64,000 nucleotides of DNA from a virus, in IMG/VR virus record IMGVR_UViG_3300042569_002815, positions 1 through 64,000 of that record. The stretch is one strand, 5' to 3'. Below, piece by piece: positions 1-8,524 of the stretch (positions are counted from its first letter, which is position 1; every line of letters begins with the position of its first letter). The notes beneath the pieces were generated by a model, which was not told the origin of the DNA, searched no databases, and was given only the letters and a program-made list of their open reading frames with translations. The position numbers were made by a program, and so were the translations under genes.

Positions 1-1
1 T

Positions 2-919
2 GTTAGAATTCAAAATGATTCAATGGAAATTTTTGAAAGGCTGTCTAAAGTATTTAAGCGAGGAGTCTTTATTATTTTAGGAAACCATGATGTTTATTAT
101 AAAGACTCCAATCAAGTTAATTCAGTTAGACACCTTAAACACTTAGCCGAAAATATTCATGTATTTGAAAGTCCAGAAATCTTAACAATTAACGATACTG
201 AAAATTGGTTAATGTTACCTTGGGTTGAAGATACTAAGACTTTAGGTAATTATGTTGCAGATTATGCAAATATGTGTAAGCGAATTGTATGTCATGCAGA
301 TATCAAAGGACTAAAGTTTAATCGATGGACTAAAGTTGAACATGGATTAGAAATTACAGCGCTATCCCAGTATGACAGGGTTTACTCTGGTCACATCCAT
401 CACAGACAAGAACAAGATAATATATTGTATACTGGAACTCCTTACCAGATGGACAGGGGTGATCGTGGGAACACTAAGGGCTACTATATAATAGATGCTA
501 AAGATAATTATAAAGAAACCTTTATTGAAAACCAGGCATCACCAAATTATGTCAAATATGATATTTGCGAATTATTAGATATGAACTTAGATCAATTAAA
601 GAGTCTATTAACTAATAATTTTGTTGACGTTATGATTGAAATTAACTTATCAAACAAAATTCCAATTAGTCAATTCTTAATGGTCTTAGAACAGGTCAAA
701 TATAGAAAAATTGAATTTTTTACATATACAAGTGATTCAACTGAATCTCCAACTGCAGATATTTCATTAGATCTTTCTAGTTCAGATAAATTTGATGCGT
801 TTGAGATTTTTAAAACATATTTAAATTCAAAACAATATTCTCAAAGTATGAAAAAGGATTTGGTTACCAAGTTTTTTGAAATACAAGAGAGAGCAAAACA
901 AGAAAAAGATTATGCTTAA
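2..919 (+). CDS. 47: Recombination nuclease subunit gp47 (SbcD/Mre11-like), 5' partial
   Basis: Calcineurin-type metallophosphoesterase. It should be the nuclease partner of the gp46 ATPase encoded just downstream, acting in DNA end resection and recombination-dependent replication. The GNHD motif lies near residue 20 of the ATG at 23 and a GHIHH metal-binding motif near residue 122. The frame is open to the window edge and the first phosphoesterase motif (DxH) is not visible, so the true start is upstream; T4 gp47 has 339 residues. Its stop overlaps the start of the next gene. Family assignment is firm from the motifs and the linkage to gp46. Confidence 0.88.
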   Translation, partial: VRIQNDSMEIFERLSKVFKRGVFIILGNHDVYYKDSNQVNSVRHLKHLAENIHVFESPEILTINDTENWLMLPWVEDTKTLGNYVADYANMCKRIVCHADIKGLKFNRWTKVEHGLEITALSQYDRVYSGHIHHRQEQDNILYTGTPYQMDRGDRGNTKGYYIIDAKDNYKETFIENQASPNYVKYDICELLDMNLDQLKSLLTNNFVDVMIEINLSNKIPISQFLMVLEQVKYRKIEFFTYTSDSTESPTADISLDLSSSDKFDAFEIFKTYLNSKQYSQSMKKDLVTKFFEIQERAKQEKDYA

Positions 920-1412
920 ATTAGGATTATCTGACAAGGCTCAAGTACTATTTGATCATAAAGATGGGATTCCATCTGTAATTTCTACTGAGCGTATTAT
1001 CATTGGCGAAATTATTGAAATACTATGTGCCCAGCACATTTCAATTAGCGACGGTTTTGAAATATACGAAAGACTTCCGTCATTTGCAAATTGTGTTCAG
1101 CCTAATGAAATTAAATTGCGAGAGTTAAATCAAAAAACTGAAGAGTTACATCAGCAGTTACTTGCAGAGCTTATGACAAATGGAGAACCGTCTGCTGAAG
1201 AAATTGAAAAATTAAAGGAACACCCAGAACTGCTTTCATTTTTTAATTCATATAAGTGGCTAGACATGTTAATTGGAAATATTCCATATTATCATATGGC
1301 AGAGCAGCCAAATGCTAGAATTGTTTGGAATACTGAAACCAATGTTTGGAACGTTGTTGCATTTACTGAAATTTTACCTGGGAAAACTATAACTTTACCT
1401 ATTAAGAAATAA
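912..1412 (+). CDS. SET-domain-like protein between gp47 and gp46
   Basis: The C-terminal third has the signature of a SET-type methyltransferase core: an N-A-R-I-x-W segment, then V-V-A-F-T-E-I and a closing P-G-K-T-I-T-L. The N-terminal STERIIIGEIIE resembles the opening SET strand. The middle is helical and Gln/Glu rich. I chose the ATG at 912 because it overlaps the gp47 stop; an ATG at 876 would overlap by 44 nt. It ends 2 nt before gp46. Its location inside the recombination nuclease pair suggests co-expression, but substrate and activity are unknown. The catalytic Tyr usual near the SET C-terminus is not obvious. Confidence 0.6.
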   Translation: MLKLGLSDKAQVLFDHKDGIPSVISTERIIIGEIIEILCAQHISISDGFEIYERLPSFANCVQPNEIKLRELNQKTEELHQQLLAELMTNGEPSAEEIEKLKEHPELLSFFNSYKWLDMLIGNIPYYHMAEQPNARIVWNTETNVWNVVAFTEILPGKTITLPIKK

Positions 1413-1414
1413 TT

Positions 1415-3079
1415 ATGAAGATAAAAGAATTTGCTTTTAAAAATATATGTTCATATGGAAATAAGGTTCAAACCTTTAAGTTTTCAGATGATCCAAATTT
1501 AATCCTTGTTCAAGGAACAAATGGCTCAGGCAAATCTAGTATATCTGATGCATTAACTGTATCGATTTATGGAAAATCTGGTATTAGAAAGATTAAGGAA
1601 ATTCCAAATCGTATTAATAAAAATGCCTATACTTCAGTTAAATTTGTTGCAAATAATGGAGATGAAGTTGAAATAGAAAGAGGACTAGAACCAAATTTTT
1701 CAAAGATCTTAATTAATGGAAATGACTATAACTTACCAGATAAAAGACGAGTTGATGAATTTATTGAAGAAGAATTAGTTAAAATTCCATTTAACGTTTT
1801 CTCAAATACAATCTCTCTTTCTGTAAATGACTTTAAAAGTTTTGTTAAATTAAGCCCAGCCGATAAACGCAAGATTATCGATAAGATCTTTGGATTGGAC
1901 TTAGTTAATGATATGAATCAATTGGTTAAAGAAGATGCAAAAACAGTAAAAGGAAAACAGTCTTCCAGTCAAACCGCTCTTTTGAAAAACCAGCACTTAT
2001 TAGAGCAATCAGTTCAACAATTATCTGCTCTACAAGAAGATTTAACTCAAGAAAAGGAAAATCGAATTGCTCAACTAACTGATATTTTAACTAGAGCTAA
2101 AACAAAACAAGACGAAGTTAAATCTTCCTATGCTGAACTTAAAACACAATTAGACTCTGCCAAAAATGATTTAAAGGCGGCTAGAGAATCTAAATCAGCA
2201 TGTACGTTTAATATTGCAGAAATTGATAAAAAATTGGCGATTTACGCCAAAAATAAATGCCCGCATTGCTTAAGTGACTTAACTGATACTGTACATATTG
2301 GAATTAAACAACAGCTTGAAGATAACAAAAGTAAATTCTTAGAAGAGCTTACACCAATTGCGGCTAAAATATCTAATATAGAAGGTAGTTCTAGAGAATT
2401 AGAAAGTTCACAGGAAAAATTTAGAAATGATCATGCTAAATTGTCATCTGCTTTAGATTCTGCAAAAAGAGAATTAGATTCTTTAACCCAGTCTCAAGAT
2501 TCAGAAAAACAAACACAATACCTTCAAAAGATTATCGATCAATTAAATGAAGATATTGAATCTACTAAATTAGAAATAGGCGAATTAGAAAAAGAACTTT
2601 CTGTTAACCAGGAGCTTGAAGTAATTCTTTCAGATAATGGAATGAAGAGAATCTTAATGAACCAAATTATTCCACTTCTAAATAAGAATATTCTAAGAAC
2701 TTCTAAACTACTTGAATTTAAATTTGCATTTGAGTTTGATTTAGAATTTAATCCAATTATTACCCACCTTGGAATGCAGATTTCGCCAGAGTCTCTATCC
2801 GCTGGCGAACAAAAGAAAATGAATCTAATTGTTCTTTTATGCATATTAGAATTAATTAAGATGAAGAACAATAAAATTAATCTACTTTTCTTAGATGAGA
2901 TCTTTTCTTCTCTAGATTCTGTAAGCATTTACAAAGTAGTTGATTTATTAAAAACATTTGCTAAAAAGCATAATATGACAGTATTTGTGATCTCCCATGA
3001 TCCACTGCCAGAAGAGTTTTTCGATATTAAGTTATTTGTCGAAAACAAAGACCATTTTTCTGATATAAGAGTAAATTAA
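1415..3079 (+). CDS. 46: Recombination nuclease ATPase gp46 (SbcC/Rad50-like)
   Basis: SMC-like ATPase that works with gp47. Walker A GTNGSGKSS lies at residues 34-42, followed by long coiled coils with a zinc-hook CPHC at about 282-285. The ABC signature LSAGEQKK is at about 462, and Walker B with D-loop, LLFLDEIFSSLD, at about 490. Length 554 is nearly that of T4 gp46 (560). All catalytic elements are present, so the protein looks intact. It sits 2 nt after the SET-like gene. Confidence 0.95.
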   Translation: MKIKEFAFKNICSYGNKVQTFKFSDDPNLILVQGTNGSGKSSISDALTVSIYGKSGIRKIKEIPNRINKNAYTSVKFVANNGDEVEIERGLEPNFSKILINGNDYNLPDKRRVDEFIEEELVKIPFNVFSNTISLSVNDFKSFVKLSPADKRKIIDKIFGLDLVNDMNQLVKEDAKTVKGKQSSSQTALLKNQHLLEQSVQQLSALQEDLTQEKENRIAQLTDILTRAKTKQDEVKSSYAELKTQLDSAKNDLKAARESKSACTFNIAEIDKKLAIYAKNKCPHCLSDLTDTVHIGIKQQLEDNKSKFLEELTPIAAKISNIEGSSRELESSQEKFRNDHAKLSSALDSAKRELDSLTQSQDSEKQTQYLQKIIDQLNEDIESTKLEIGELEKELSVNQELEVILSDNGMKRILMNQIIPLLNKNILRTSKLLEFKFAFEFDLEFNPIITHLGMQISPESLSAGEQKKMNLIVLLCILELIKMKNNKINLLFLDEIFSSLDSVSIYKVVDLLKTFAKKHNMTVFVISHDPLPEEFFDIKLFVENKDHFSDIRVN

Positions 3080-3088
3080 TATAGAACT

Positions 3089-3973
3089 ATGCATACTTAC
3101 AAAGGAACATCATTTGCGGAAGCTTACCAAAAGTCATTAATAGATTTAATGGACAATGGTGACTTATGCGAAACTCGAGGAACTACTAGTAGAGAATTAT
3201 TAAATGTTTCTCTAGAAATCACTGATCCAAGTCAGTGTATGTATACCAATATGACTAGGTCTACCCAGACTAAATATATTGCCGCTGAATTTTTATGGTA
3301 TTATGCTGGTCGTAATGATGTAGCATTTATTTCAAAATATGCAAAATTTTGGGAGCAGATTCAAAATCCAAATGGTACGGCTAACTCTGCTTACGGTAAC
3401 CTAATATTTAAACCAAAATCTCTTGGTGGAATTACTCAATACGAATGGGCAATTGCATCATTAGCAAAGGATAAAGATAGTAGACAAGCGATTCTTCACT
3501 TTAATACGCCAGAACATCAATATAATGGCAATAAAGATTTTGTTTGCACAATGTATGGAATTTTTCATATTAGGCATAATAAACTAAACTTTAGTGTCTA
3601 TATGAGATCTAATGATGCTATTTGGGGTACACCAACTGATGTTGCATTTTTCTGTTCTCTACAAATGCAGGCTCTTGCTCATCTTAAGGAATTTTATCCA
3701 GAATTAGAGCTAGGAACCTATACTCACCATGCAAACTCATATCATATTTATGATAGACACTATGATCTAGTTAGTCGTATGTTAGTTGGAGAGTTCGTTC
3801 CGTCTAGATTACCTTCAATTAAAACAAATCTTGTTTCAATGTCAGGTCACCCTACTCAAGAGTTTAGTGACATTTTTGAATTTATCGAACACGATCAAGA
3901 TGATATTTTAATACTACAAGAAAAAGAAGATCTATTAACTTGGATCGTAAATCAATTTGGCGATGATAACTAG
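3089..3973 (+). CDS. 42: dCMP hydroxymethylase (gp42-like)
   Basis: Member of the thymidylate synthase/dCMP hydroxymethylase fold, predicted to convert dCMP to 5-hydroxymethyl-dCMP with methylene-tetrahydrofolate. Catalytic Cys is C153 in FVCTMYG; the phosphate-binding D-S-R is near 130 and R-S-N-D near 173. At the position where thymidylate synthase has the pyrimidine-reading Asn, this protein has Asp184 (GTPTDVAFF). T4 gp42 also has Asp there, and it is the known determinant of cytosine specificity. The R-S-N-D motif also matches T4 gp42 rather than ThyA. A true ThyA is encoded at 47950-49140, so the two roles are separated. Confidence 0.85.
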   Translation: MHTYKGTSFAEAYQKSLIDLMDNGDLCETRGTTSRELLNVSLEITDPSQCMYTNMTRSTQTKYIAAEFLWYYAGRNDVAFISKYAKFWEQIQNPNGTANSAYGNLIFKPKSLGGITQYEWAIASLAKDKDSRQAILHFNTPEHQYNGNKDFVCTMYGIFHIRHNKLNFSVYMRSNDAIWGTPTDVAFFCSLQMQALAHLKEFYPELELGTYTHHANSYHIYDRHYDLVSRMLVGEFVPSRLPSIKTNLVSMSGHPTQEFSDIFEFIEHDQDDILILQEKEDLLTWIVNQFGDDN

Positions 3974-4409
3974 ATACGATATTGTATACATGAAAATGGC
4001 CTCAGAATGGGGACAATTATCGAATGCTCGTCGTAAAAAAGTTGGAGCGCTCTTAGTTAAGAATAACACTATTATAGCTGATGGTTATAATGGAACTCCG
4101 TCTGGTTTTGAAAATGAATGTGAAAATCCTTTATTTGATGCAGATGGTAACTTTTTGGACTATGAAACAAAATGGTATGTTTTGCACGCTGAATCTAATG
4201 CGTTAGCTAAAGTTGCAAAATCTACTCAATCTTCTGAGGGTTCTACTCTTTATGTTACAATGTCTCCTTGCAGAGAGTGTAGCAAATTAATTCTTCAAGC
4301 AGGAATTAAAAGAGTAGTCTATTCGGAATCATACAGAGATTCTGCCGGTCTCGACCTCTTAAAAAAGGCAGGGGTTGATGTAGTTCAGATTCTACCCGAA
4401 TCAGAATAA
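3957..4409 (+). CDS. cd: dCMP deaminase
   Basis: Zinc-dependent deoxycytidylate deaminase supplying dUMP for thymidylate synthesis. The zinc and proton-shuttle motif HAE is at about residue 76 and PCRECS supplies two Cys ligands at about 105 and 108. Length 150 is typical. The start overlaps the end of the dCMP hydroxymethylase gene by 17 nt; an ATG at 3963 is an alternative. With gp42 and ThyA it forms the pyrimidine branch point of this phage. Confidence 0.93.
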   Translation: MAMITRYDIVYMKMASEWGQLSNARRKKVGALLVKNNTIIADGYNGTPSGFENECENPLFDADGNFLDYETKWYVLHAESNALAKVAKSTQSSEGSTLYVTMSPCRECSKLILQAGIKRVVYSESYRDSAGLDLLKKAGVDVVQILPESE

Positions 4410-4426
4410 AAAATTCCATTCGTATT

Positions 4427-4828
4427 TTGACAGAAGATATTGCAACCAGAGAATTAACGATTGTTTTCGTAAGAGATTATAAAACATTTGTTGAACACTT
4501 TTCTAAAAAATGTAAAAGTGATTACGTTCTTAACATTAATAAGATCGTAAAAGAGAAATTTCAAACTGAAATCTTTATTCCAAATAAAGTTCAGGCTTTT
4601 TTATTAAATTATGAAATTTCCAAACTTATTGATAAGGTAATTAAAATAAAGAATCAAAAGTATTCCAGGCTAATCTACTTGAATACAGAGCTTTCTCCCA
4701 CTGGAATTTTAAATTCAATTAACTTTTTAAAGACCACATATACATGGGTCGAATTTGATTTTACTGTTATTGATCCAGATAAGGAATTCCATGCCGTACT
4801 AAAGGACATAAAAAAAGGAGAGCTATAA
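4427..4828 (+). CDS. Hypothetical protein ending the first operon
   Basis: 133 residues, not recognised. It is mixed alpha/beta and Lys/Ile rich, with no membrane segment or obvious catalytic motif. No ATG precedes the conserved-looking body: the frame offers TTG at 4427 or ATT at 4418, so the start is uncertain. It follows the deaminase by less than 20 nt and its last codons form the left arm of the terminator, so it is the last gene of the rightward operon. Confidence 0.6.
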   Translation: MTEDIATRELTIVFVRDYKTFVEHFSKKCKSDYVLNINKIVKEKFQTEIFIPNKVQAFLLNYEISKLIDKVIKIKNQKYSRLIYLNTELSPTGILNSINFLKTTYTWVEFDFTVIDPDKEFHAVLKDIKKGEL

Positions 4829-4840
4829 AGTTCTCCTTTT
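4813..4840. terminator. Bidirectional terminator between convergent operons
   Basis: Perfect 9-bp stem AAAAGGAGA / TCTCCTTTT around a 10-nt loop, with A-rich and T-rich flanks on both sides. It therefore works as a hairpin plus U-tract for the rightward recombination/nucleotide operon and for the leftward late block ending at 4861. Confidence 0.85.
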
Positions 4841-4860
4841 TAATTTAAATTAATTTCTAA

Positions 4861-5667
4861 TTATTCTTCACTAGCTTTCTTTAATCTTAGAATACCAGCT
4901 TGGGCTTCTTTGTAATCACTTACAAATTTTACAGCTCTTTTATCAGAATCTTTATCTTTCCAATCACTTAAACTTTCCTTTGTATCTTTTCCATTATGGT
5001 GTGGATACGCAAATACAGTCATGTGTCCATCTTTTCTAAAATCGTAAGTTGCATAAGTTTCTTCACCTTCTGCTGATTCGGTAATAGTATCAAAGTCTTC
5101 ATCTAATTCTTCATCAGATTCGTCCTCTTCTGGCATTTCTGAAACTTTTTGAATTGCAGCTTTAAATATTTCAACACATTCTTCTTTTTCAATTTCCATC
5201 TTTTCGCAAGCGATTTCTAAAATTTCTTTTAGTTCATCACTAAACTCTTCCATAAACATTTCAAGAGCTTCTTCGTCGATTTCTGGAGTTTCTTCTAGAT
5301 CTGCGTCTTTAATTTCATCAGCTTCTTCTTCGAACATATAGTTTTCAAATTGAGGAACATGACTTTCTTTTACAATCTTAACTCCCATTGTAGGAATTGC
5401 AGTTAAAGGTTCTTCTGTTTTAATTTTAGCAGTACGACTAGGTACATCGCTATTAAATGCTTTCCAATAACCATCATAATTGTGGTTTTTTCCGCCATTT
5501 TCAAAGTTAGCATCTCTTTGTGCAACATTTGTCCAATTTTGTAAAGACTTTCTTTTAGATTTATCAAATGACTCAGTTTCACTAGGTCCACCAAATGATG
5601 GAGCTTTCATGTCCATGAATCTCTTAAAGTCTTTAACATCGTTACTTTTTAGGTTAAAAATATCCAT
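4861..5667 (-). CDS. Hypothetical acidic late protein next to the tail tube
   Basis: 268 residues, not recognised. The N-terminus is basic with an aromatic V-K-D-F-K-R-F-M segment. Residues about 115-200 are extremely acidic (Asp/Glu runs), and the C-terminus is a compact alpha/beta stretch. It lies directly downstream of the tail tube gene in the same transcript and is the last gene before the convergent terminator. The linkage suggests a tail or virion-assembly role, but no family feature supports a specific call. Confidence 0.65.
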   Translation of the reverse strand: MDIFNLKSNDVKDFKRFMDMKAPSFGGPSETESFDKSKRKSLQNWTNVAQRDANFENGGKNHNYDGYWKAFNSDVPSRTAKIKTEEPLTAIPTMGVKIVKESHVPQFENYMFEEEADEIKDADLEETPEIDEEALEMFMEEFSDELKEILEIACEKMEIEKEECVEIFKAAIQKVSEMPEEDESDEELDEDFDTITESAEGEETYATYDFRKDGHMTVFAYPHHNGKDTKESLSDWKDKDSDKRAVKFVSDYKEAQAGILRLKKASEE

Positions 5668-5688
5668 TTTAAAGTGGTTTTTAAATTT

Positions 5689-6279
5689 TTAGAATTGTCC
5701 GTTTCTTACTTCAGTATAACTATCAGCAATAAAGCTAAAAGTCGCATTATAAATTGAATCTGAAGTATAATCCAATTTCATATCTTCAACCAAATTAGTA
5801 TCTCCATAAACAAATACTGGAGAGAAATTAAATTCTCTATAAACGTCACCTGCACGGTTGTGTACTCCAACATAAACTCCGGCTCCGTTTGGTGCATAGT
5901 CTTTCTTAAGACCTTGTCTACCAGTCAATGGATCGTATACTAGGTTTGCCCAAGCTCTAAATAAGTTGTAAACATACATCTCATTAGCATTGTTTAAGTT
6001 GACTTCAAAATCAATTGTAAACTTAGCACCAGTTTCTTTAGGTTTTGCACCTGCAAAATATCTCTTAGAGAATCTGTAGCTTTGGTCGACTGTTCCACCA
6101 GTACCAGCTTGTTCTGGAAGTCCAGTAATCTTTTTTACGTGTTCAACTAATAACTCATTAATAGCTGTATTATTGATACTAGAAGGCGGCGTAATAATTA
6201 CCGTAAACTGGTTAAGGTATAACGGTTCAAATAATTGCTGGCCTACTTTTGAATTTTTAAAATGTGGTAACCCTGCCAT
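5689..6279 (-). CDS. 19: Tail tube protein (gp19-like)
   Basis: 196 residues. Like T4 gp19, it has a beta-rich body with a long alpha segment (NEMYVYNLFRAWANLVYDP) and a C-terminal strand run with the pattern V-E-D-M-K-L-D-Y-T-S-D then an aromatic-alternating strand. These are typical of the tube fold shared by gp19, gp48 and gp54. T4 gp19 is 163 residues, so this one is slightly longer. A late promoter lies 19 nt before the ATG. The sheath gene is not in this window. Confidence 0.75.
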   Translation of the reverse strand: MAGLPHFKNSKVGQQLFEPLYLNQFTVIITPPSSINNTAINELLVEHVKKITGLPEQAGTGGTVDQSYRFSKRYFAGAKPKETGAKFTIDFEVNLNNANEMYVYNLFRAWANLVYDPLTGRQGLKKDYAPNGAGVYVGVHNRAGDVYREFNFSPVFVYGDTNLVEDMKLDYTSDSIYNATFSFIADSYTEVRNGQF

Positions 6280-6297
6280 TTATGTTGGACTTTTTTG

Positions 6298-6306
6298 TTT
6301 ATTTAT
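6298..6306 (-). promoter_or_regulatory. Late promoter of the tail tube gene
   Basis: Minus-strand AATAAATAA preceded by GCG, 19 nt before the ATG at 6279. It matches the T4 late promoter core TATAAATA and the other copies in this window. Confidence 0.6.
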
Positions 6307-6314
6307 TCGCTAGA

Positions 6315-7493
6315 TTATGATATATCTCTACGCTCTGTTTCCTCCCATTTAGAAATGAGTTCCTTAAAGCGTTTTTCCTTTTCTTCTGGAGTTAGAGCTG
6401 CATTTCTTTCATCAAATTCAAATGCATTAATTTGAGCCTTAAGTTGTTTTGCACTAATTTCACTATATGCCTTAGGCTCCTCCTTTTCAGGCATAGTTTC
6501 ATTTCCAATAAGCGTCAATTCCAAGGTAGGAACGACTGCAACAATTAGATTTCCAGGATAAGATGGATTATCGCTATTAAAATCTTCAAGCTTCATATCG
6601 TAACTTGCACCAAAAATCTTAGTTAATCCATTTGATGCAGGTGTAATTGTAATAGTAAACTTATCAGAATTTGATATTTTATCATCTCCTAAATCTTTAA
6701 GCATGTTATTTGACATTAAGTATCTAAAGCTAAATGTCTTAGTTCCTTTACCCTCTTCAATCATTCGAAGTTTAGACGTTTTAATTGTAACGTAATAATT
6801 ACAGCAGTCTTCTTCAGATGATTCTTCGATAGTGCACTCTTTTTCAACTTCTTCCAGTGTTTTAAACGGTCCGGCTACAAGTTTAACCTTTCCTTTATCT
6901 TCAAGATCAGTTCCAACTAGAGACTGTACCTGTTCAGCTTCTTTTCCTATTTCAACTTCAACTGAGTGTACAACCTTTTTTTCATCTTCCATTGTTAAAC
7001 AATAAAAAAACGTTGCCATTCCTGGAGGTAGAAGTTTCTTTTCTTCTGGTTCGCCTAATAGTTTTTGGGGTTCAGGTCCAGTCAATAACCTTTGACCAGG
7101 ATCCTCTTGTTTTGCGTACTGTGCAGCATTATATGGAACTGGCAAACCTGGTTTTTGTGTAGTTGCAAGTTCACGACTTCCTTGAACAGCCGGTAAGTTT
7201 GATCCACCTGCCGGAAGCTCCAATGCTTCATTTTTGGTAGAAGTTTCTGCCTTTTTAGCATTAACTTTTTCGCAAACATGTTTATGAATTTCTAATAGTA
7301 ATTCACGAATCTTTTCTGCACTTGTATACTTAACATAGGTTGAAGTACCTTCAGCTTTAACATAATCCAAATCTGGATATAAAGTCATGCTATGCAGAAC
7401 GGTCTTTTGATCATTCTGATTCCATTTTGGCTCACAGTCTTTGATTTGCCACTTAAGTTCATGACTTTGGAAAATTTCGCAAATTACGCTCAT
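6315..7493 (-). CDS. Hypothetical late structural-region protein
   Basis: 392 residues, not recognised. The N-terminal ~85 residues are a Trp/Cys-containing alpha/beta unit. Residues about 95-150 are a low-complexity Pro/Lys/Glu/Gln linker. The central region (about 155-330) is beta-rich with several Cys, and the C-terminus is a charged helix. It follows the 159-residue gene by 4 nt in the late block between capsid and tail tube genes. Domain-linker-domain architecture fits a virion component, but that is inference. Confidence 0.65.
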   Translation of the reverse strand: MSVICEIFQSHELKWQIKDCEPKWNQNDQKTVLHSMTLYPDLDYVKAEGTSTYVKYTSAEKIRELLLEIHKHVCEKVNAKKAETSTKNEALELPAGGSNLPAVQGSRELATTQKPGLPVPYNAAQYAKQEDPGQRLLTGPEPQKLLGEPEEKKLLPPGMATFFYCLTMEDEKKVVHSVEVEIGKEAEQVQSLVGTDLEDKGKVKLVAGPFKTLEEVEKECTIEESSEEDCCNYYVTIKTSKLRMIEEGKGTKTFSFRYLMSNNMLKDLGDDKISNSDKFTITITPASNGLTKIFGASYDMKLEDFNSDNPSYPGNLIVAVVPTLELTLIGNETMPEKEEPKAYSEISAKQLKAQINAFEFDERNAALTPEEKEKRFKELISKWEETERRDIS

Positions 7494-7497
7494 TTAA

Positions 7498-7977
7498 TTA
7501 TGCTTGTGGTTTTTCTCCTCTAAAGGCCTTACCTTTATTAGAATCTTTTCTTTCTGGATCAACTGGCTTGTAGTTTGCCCAGATTTCATTGTATATTCTG
7601 CAGCTTGCGCCCATGAAATTGATAATTCCAACAAATTTCTTACGATCATCGCCAGTCATTCTAGAAACTTTCTTTCCAATACGACGAGCATCATCAAGAT
7701 CTAATTCTTCTTCATCATCTTTTCCAACTAATTCTTTAAGAGAATTTCTGGATTTTTCATTGATTGCAATAAAAGACTCGAATGTCATTGATTCAGTTGG
7801 AGTATCAGACTCATGGTCTGAAACATACGAATCAAAACGATCAACTTCATCACCAGTCATTAAACCAGTTGCATACGTTACAAATCTTTCATAAAGATCT
7901 GCACGGTCTTGCATTGGAATTCCGGCTTTGTCCATATACTGGACTATGCTGCGAGGTACGCTTAATGTAATCCTCAT
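7498..7977 (-). CDS. Hypothetical helical late protein
   Basis: 159 residues, mostly helical and highly charged, with no membrane segment. It contains an internal T-F-E-S-F-I-A-I-N-E stretch that resembles the packaging/processing peptide seen in other late genes of this phage. It lies 11 nt after the repeat protein and 4 nt before the 392-residue gene, so all three are one transcript. Confidence 0.65.
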   Translation of the reverse strand: MRITLSVPRSIVQYMDKAGIPMQDRADLYERFVTYATGLMTGDEVDRFDSYVSDHESDTPTESMTFESFIAINEKSRNSLKELVGKDDEEELDLDDARRIGKKVSRMTGDDRKKFVGIINFMGASCRIYNEIWANYKPVDPERKDSNKGKAFRGEKPQA

Positions 7978-7988
7978 CGAGTTTTTAA

Positions 7989-8342
7989 TTATTTTTGTTT
8001 GTTAGCCATCTTAGGGTCAACTGACTTAGTGATAGCTTTTCCTTTGATAACTAAATTACCGAAACTAGGATCTACTGACTTAGTGATAGCCTTTCCTTTA
8101 GGGTTTGTTTCAGCTAAGTTAGAATTAACTGACTTAGAGATTTTAGAACCTTTAGCAGCTTTAAGATCAGTCATTTTAGCGTCAACTGACTTTTTAACGC
8201 TAGAACCCTTAGGCATATCTAATTTAGCCATTTTAGGATCTACGCTTTTTCCTAATTTAGAACCTGTTGCAGGTAATACTGCCAAGTTTTGGTTAACTTT
8301 TTCAGTTAGGAACTCTGTGTAAGACAATACTGGGTTTGCCAT
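7989..8342 (-). CDS. Lys-rich repeat protein with capsid-targeting-like N-terminus
   Basis: 117 residues. The N-terminus SYTEFLTE fits the packaging/processing peptide (cleavage expected after L-T-E). The rest is five tandem units of about 17-20 residues built on G-[KS]-x-[IVL]-x-K-S-V-[DN]. They are strongly basic, without Cys or hydrophobic core, so the mature chain is likely extended and DNA-binding. T4 internal proteins IPI-III have the same arrangement of targeting peptide plus basic body. I infer a packaged DNA-associated protein; no sequence family is recognised. Confidence 0.75.
   Translation of the reverse strand: MANPVLSYTEFLTEKVNQNLAVLPATGSKLGKSVDPKMAKLDMPKGSSVKKSVDAKMTDLKAAKGSKISKSVNSNLAETNPKGKAITKSVDPSFGNLVIKGKAITKSVDPKMANKQK
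8000..8264 (-). repeat. Five in-frame repeats coding K-S-V-[DN] units
   Basis: Tandem in-frame repeats of roughly 51-60 bp. The two copies nearest the 3' end of the gene are almost identical in DNA (core GCTATCACTAAGTCAGT), which points to recent duplication. The others are diverged. Confidence 0.75.
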
Positions 8343-8524
8343 TTTATTGTTTTCTTTTTTTAATTACTCGATCTTCTCTGGGCACTCCTGGTCTCTCCAA
8401 TCTTTCAATATGAGTATTCATATTAAAATAATATTAAGGCCGTCAGAGGTCTCAGATTAATTTCTTTTTATAATTACCTAATTAGACAATTATTTTAGTT
8501 ATTTATCTGACCTCTTAAAATAAG
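8343..8524 (-). other. Long untranslated leader region of the repeat-protein operon
   Basis: Non-coding stretch between the capsid terminator and the ATG at 8342. It contains a late-promoter-like GATAAATAA (8499-8507) about 157 nt before the start codon, unlike the usual ~20 nt spacing. A GAGGTCTC-type inverted segment is visible near 8448-8456. I see no ORF here. Confidence 0.5.
8499..8507 (-). promoter_or_regulatory. Late promoter after the capsid terminator
   Basis: Minus-strand GATAAATAA placed directly downstream of the capsid-gene terminator, positioned to restart transcription for the genes from 8342 to 4861. Confidence 0.55.

Noticed and set aside
2539-2928. Minus-strand 129-residue frame inside gp46
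   Set aside because: Shadow of the gp46 ATPase core; no promoter and no plausible domain.
8000-8264. Possible CRISPR-like array of spaced repeats
   Set aside because: The repeats are in-frame protein repeats (K-S-V-D units) with diverged copies and no constant spacer; no cas genes nearby.
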